A stretch of 64,000 nt of DNA from contig NZ_KQ034047.1 of NCBI RefSeq assembly GCF_000970855.1, forward strand, positions 285,623 to 349,622, in the 5' to 3' direction. Origin of the DNA: Lactobacillus helsingborgensis (GTDB taxonomy: Bacteria; Bacillota; Bacilli; Lactobacillales; Lactobacillaceae). The position numbers were made by a program, and so were the translations under genes. Positions 60,727-64,000 of this stretch are shown here, one piece after another (the first letter of the stretch is position 1; the number at the start of each line of letters is the position of its first letter). Under the pieces are notes generated by a model. That model did no database searches and was not told the origin of the DNA. It saw nothing but the letters and a program-made list of their open reading frames with translations.

Positions 60727-62463
60727 CTATTTTTCTTCTAAAACTCTCCGAACCCGGTTAGCAGTCTGATATTTAGCTGTAAAAATTATTTCATCCCCAG
60801 ACTCAATCACAGTATGTCCGTGAGGAACAAGCCATTCGTGACCACGCCTAATCCGGCTGACTGTAATATCAGCAGCTAAATCCCAATCCAGCAGTTGCAA
60901 TCCAGCATATTGCGAATTACGGACCACGACCGAATAAACTGCATTCTTGGTGTCTGTCAATACGCTATAGACCGCCGGCGATTCAATCAATGCCCGCATT
61001 AACGATGAAGTTACATTGCTTAGATCAAAAACTTCCATGCCTTCCTCACGCAATTGGTCGACCCTGCTAATGTCAGCTCGTTTTTGACAAATAATAATGC
61101 GCTTAAAATTACCCTTTTCTTTAGCAAGTTGACCTAGGCGCAAATTGGTTTCATCTGAACGCAATGCTGCAACAAAAATATTACCGTTGAAAACCTCAGC
61201 CTGCTCAAGCTGCTCATCAGTAAGTTCAGGCAATAATTCCAGATCAGGTACCCGACTTTTATAAGTATTGTAGTGTTCACTGCTAGTAGTGAACATCCTA
61301 ACCGCATACCAGTTTTCGTTAAGATCGTGCATTACGGGAACGGTTAAAGCACTGGTCCCCATAATTACCACTTTTTCTTTAATACGATCTTCCGGTTTTA
61401 ATTGGAAAATGGCGTTAAACAATATTGGGCACATTATACAAACAATTACAGCAGCTAGGATAAAAACATCAGATTGCAAGCTGGTAATTACCCTTAATTT
61501 ACGCGCAACAGCTAATGTTGGTAAAACAATGGTGATGGTTGTAGCTGTTAGAAAGCCCCCAGCAAAACCATTTCTAGCGCCGAATTTTTTAGCATAAATC
61601 ACTGCAACCGGTAATTTTGCCAAAAACAGAAACAACACTAAGACGGGTAGCAAAATTAATGAACTAGGATGCGCTAAAAGTGATCTTAAGTTGAGGTTGA
61701 CTCCCGTCATGATGAAGAAAATGGGGATAAAAAAGCCGTAGCCAATTGAGGTTAACTTATCAGCCGTTTGCTGACTTGGTTCTAGCAGTTTCATAACAAT
61801 ACCTGCTAAAAAGGCCCCTAGTATATTTTCAACCCCAACCTTTTCGGCAACCGTCACCAAGGCAAAGATTAAGAAGAAGGCTAAACGTACATCCAATTGT
61901 GTGGTTGACTTTGTTACCTGAACAAACCATAAATAAGGCTGTTTAAAACGCCAAAGCAGTATGATTGCAGCACCAAAAAGCAAAATAATCAGCCATAACT
62001 GCTTGGTATTGCCCCCATTGATAGCGGCGTAAACCGTGAGCAGCATTAACGGAATTACTTCTCCCAGCACCGCAGTTAATAAGATAGTTTGTCCTACTGG
62101 TCTATCCAAAATATCCTTTTCTTTGAGTGTGGCAATAACCACGCCTAAGGCAATTGTCATAAAAATGATTGTTGCCAGCATTGTATCGCCAAACAGTCCC
62201 AGAGATTTTAAGACTAATGCTAAGCAAACCGATAAGAGCGCTACACCAAGAAAAGCTTCAAGAGCAATTTTAAATGGAGTTATTTGACCCGGTTCTTTTT
62301 TCTGTTTTCGTCTTGGCTTCAATAATTCAAAATTAATTTCCATCCCTGACAAAAATAGCAAAAGAATGACACCCAAATTTGATAAAAATGACAGGTCATG
62401 TGTGGGACGCACAATATTAAAACCACTTGCGCCCAGAATAATGCCAATAATAATCTCGGCCAC
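60727..62463 (-). CDS. CPA2 cation/proton antiporter with TrkA domains, N-terminus apparently missing
   Basis: A frame of 578 residues: a Na+/H+ exchanger domain (about 1-350), a TrkA-N-like domain (about 365-480) and a TrkA-C domain (about 495-578). The protein begins directly at VAEIIIGIILGASGFNIV, the end of helix 1 in this family, so the first 25-35 residues are lacking. The only candidate start is a GTG at 62463 with no ribosome binding site, and an in-frame stop lies at 62509-62511. The stop codon of the amidase is only 41 bases upstream. It is either translated from an unusual start or truncated by a deletion. Confidence 0.7.
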   Translation of the reverse strand: MAEIIIGIILGASGFNIVRPTHDLSFLSNLGVILLLFLSGMEINFELLKPRRKQKKEPGQITPFKIALEAFLGVALLSVCLALVLKSLGLFGDTMLATIIFMTIALGVVIATLKEKDILDRPVGQTILLTAVLGEVIPLMLLTVYAAINGGNTKQLWLIILLFGAAIILLWRFKQPYLWFVQVTKSTTQLDVRLAFFLIFALVTVAEKVGVENILGAFLAGIVMKLLEPSQQTADKLTSIGYGFFIPIFFIMTGVNLNLRSLLAHPSSLILLPVLVLFLFLAKLPVAVIYAKKFGARNGFAGGFLTATTITIVLPTLAVARKLRVITSLQSDVFILAAVIVCIMCPILFNAIFQLKPEDRIKEKVVIMGTSALTVPVMHDLNENWYAVRMFTTSSEHYNTYKSRVPDLELLPELTDEQLEQAEVFNGNIFVAALRSDETNLRLGQLAKEKGNFKRIIICQKRADISRVDQLREEGMEVFDLSNVTSSLMRALIESPAVYSVLTDTKNAVYSVVVRNSQYAGLQLLDWDLAADITVSRIRRGHEWLVPHGHTVIESGDEIIFTAKYQTANRVRRVLEEK

Positions 62464-62504
62464 TGCAGTGGGTACGGCATTAACCTGCTGTTCTTGCTGG
62501 CATA

Positions 62505-63647
62505 TTAATTAAAATTTGCCACTTTGACGAAACGGTTAGTGTCGATAGGATAGTACATCTTACCACCGATATTAATGCGCCCGCCATAAGTGCGCACAGT
62601 TTTACCCTTTAACAACTTTGTAGTACCTACACGAATGCCGGTAGTATTATAAATATAAGCATTGTGGGTTAAAACACGGTTTGAGCCAACGATATTGCTG
62701 GCTACAACATATTCATTTTCCCCAATTTGCAAGTACTTTTTACCGTTAATAACTTTTTCCTGAGCAACTGTTACTACAGTTCCAGCAGTTTTTAAAGCAG
62801 CCGCGGTACGTTGACCTTGAGCATTATAAGTGTATGCGTCATGCATCAAAGTTCTTTTGCCGGTTGGCGCTTGTGACACTGGATCGGTATCATCATTACT
62901 AGTATCATCTGTAGTCGTATTATCATCAGGGATATTAGAATTGGTTGTCTCTCCTGCCTGCAAGTCATAGTAATACTTCAAAAGGTCGAAGAAGTCATTC
63001 ATCGAATAACCCCACTTGCTAAAGTAACCATCTGGGTCTGTATGATTGGTACCACCTAAAAAGCGTGATACAGCGTGATGCGACCAGATAGTGCCTTTAC
63101 CAGTGTTGGAGGCATGCACCGGCGTAATACCATAGCGGTGTAACAACTTCGCAGCGTATATTGCATCATTATTAACACTCTTAGCAAACTTATTTCTGGT
63201 AGTTTCCTGACAAAGTTCAATTTGGATAAAACGGTTGTTAGCAATCGCGCCCGCACCCCAGACACCATAATTAGGCGTCATCATCTGAATAACCTGCTTG
63301 CTGTCAACAAAAGCGTGAACATAAGAGTACATGTTCTGCCACTCACGGTTAAAGTAAATGGCTTCATTGTATGCGGAAGCTCCCGGAGTTGCGGTTTCAT
63401 GAATTACAATTCCTTCCGGCTTGCCCTTTCTGTACTTAATTTTGTTACCGTTGGCATAAAACTTATTATATTTAATATTTTGCGTTTGCAACATTTTATA
63501 TAAAAACGTAACGCCAACATAACTATTTTGTTTAGCAATTGAGTTAATTGAGGCAGCTTCAACCACCTGAGTACGATTTCCATTAAAAATAGGTGCAACT
63601 AAACCTACTCCGATAGCAATAGTAGTTATTAGTTTCTTTATCTTCAT
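62505..63647 (-). CDS. N-acetylmuramoyl-L-alanine amidase with SLAP repeats (second copy)
   Basis: A protein of 380 residues, exactly as long as its paralog in the zinc operon. A signal peptide covers about 1-31, amidase_2 about 65-215 (IVIHETATPGASAYNEAIYF, WSHHAVSRFLGG, DHTDPDGYF), a D/T/N-rich linker about 232-260, and two SLAP repeats about 265-380. Linker composition is acidic here and basic in the paralog. It should act as a wall hydrolase in division or autolysis. It is the first of the pair with the antiporter gene read leftwards. Confidence 0.87.
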   Translation of the reverse strand: MKIKKLITTIAIGVGLVAPIFNGNRTQVVEAASINSIAKQNSYVGVTFLYKMLQTQNIKYNKFYANGNKIKYRKGKPEGIVIHETATPGASAYNEAIYFNREWQNMYSYVHAFVDSKQVIQMMTPNYGVWGAGAIANNRFIQIELCQETTRNKFAKSVNNDAIYAAKLLHRYGITPVHASNTGKGTIWSHHAVSRFLGGTNHTDPDGYFSKWGYSMNDFFDLLKYYYDLQAGETTNSNIPDDNTTTDDTSNDDTDPVSQAPTGKRTLMHDAYTYNAQGQRTAAALKTAGTVVTVAQEKVINGKKYLQIGENEYVVASNIVGSNRVLTHNAYIYNTTGIRVGTTKLLKGKTVRTYGGRINIGGKMYYPIDTNRFVKVANFN

Positions 63648-63692
63648 CTAACTTTTCATTCCTTATTTCTGTGTGCGAGAGTCTGACTTTGT

Positions 63693-64000
63693 CTAAAAAT
63701 TACCTTTCTTAATATATTGGTGAATCCCAATACGATAATACTTTTGGGCGTAGATGGTAATTGCACCGCCAAACGTGGCAACGGATTGTCCTTTTTTCAT
63801 CACCTTCAAGTTGTCACGATTGCCGTAATCGTTGTAAATGAAGGCATTATGCTTCAAGATTCTCATTGTTCCGTCAATATTGCCACTGGCAATATATTGG
63901 TTTTCGCCAATGCGGTAATATTTCTTACCATTAATGGTTTTGGTGCCGTAAGTGGCAATTACCTTGCCGCCATTTCCTACTTTAAGCGCCTTAGTTTTCT
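63693..64000 (-). CDS. SLAP-domain protein, C-terminal end (partial)
   Basis: The frame is open to the right edge and ends at TAG 63693-63695. About 102 residues are visible, comprising one complete and most of another SLAP repeat (KKYYRIGENQYIASGNIDG, HNAFIYNDYGNR, KYYRIGIHQYIKKGNF). The functional part of the protein lies outside the window. It lies 45 bases upstream of the amidase start, on the same strand. Confidence 0.8.
   Translation of the reverse strand, partial: KTKALKVGNGGKVIATYGTKTINGKKYYRIGENQYIASGNIDGTMRILKHNAFIYNDYGNRDNLKVMKKGQSVATFGGAITIYAQKYYRIGIHQYIKKGNF

Overview
The window is AT-rich DNA from a host-associated Lactobacillus, probably of the acidophilus/delbrueckii group. 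The evidence is four genes with bacterial S-layer-protein (SLAP) repeats, fermentative metabolism (PTS sugar uptake, lactate oxidase, no respiratory complexes), AAGGAG-type ribosome binding sites and short Firmicute-style terminators. There are no rRNA or tRNA genes, CRISPR arrays or complete insertion sequences. Two genes are cut by the window edges: a multicopper oxidase at the left and a SLAP protein at the right.

Layout. 1-5.8 kb: multicopper oxidase end, a C39-type peptidase, a structured intergenic element, a split ThrE-type exporter, an ABC-F ATPase and an LCP cell-wall enzyme. 5.9-12.6 kb: oligopeptidase F, an amino-acid ABC transporter with an M20 peptidase, and an FMN-dependent lactate oxidase. 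12.8-24.3 kb: a zinc uptake operon that contains a peptidoglycan amidase, lrgAB with its lytSR two-component system, and the fruRKA operon. 24.5-29.2 kb: a MarR-controlled drug exporter, a fused ThrE exporter and an adenine deaminase. 29.2-46.9 kb: an unusual redox region with five FAD_binding_2 (fumarate-reductase-like) flavoproteins, arranged as two paralogous LysR / flavoprotein / MFS modules plus extra flavoproteins, a cupin and a CMD protein. Between the modules lie asparaginase and a TetR-controlled paralog of elongation factor 4. 47.3-59.5 kb: phosphoglycerate mutase, three related secreted proteins, and a sorbose-type PTS operon under an RpiR regulator. 59.6-64 kb: SLAP surface proteins, a second amidase and a CPA2 antiporter that seems to lack its first helix.

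How it fits together. The redox region looks like an import-reduce-export system in which enoate-type acids serve as electron sinks. The blocks that bind fumarate in true fumarate reductases are altered in all five flavoproteins, so the natural acceptors are probably not fumarate. The most interesting signal is the recurrence of the ApbE flavinylation motif (D-x-x-S/T-G-A-S/T). It occurs in the expected FMN_bind domains and also in short tails or linkers of other redox enzymes: the last residues of lactate oxidase, an imperfect copy at the end of the multicopper oxidase, and an extra copy in the linker of one flavoprotein. This suggests covalently attached FMN as a shared electron relay, which is an inference from motifs only.

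Limits: all family assignments come from reading motifs and lengths by eye. No searches, alignments or structure predictions were run.
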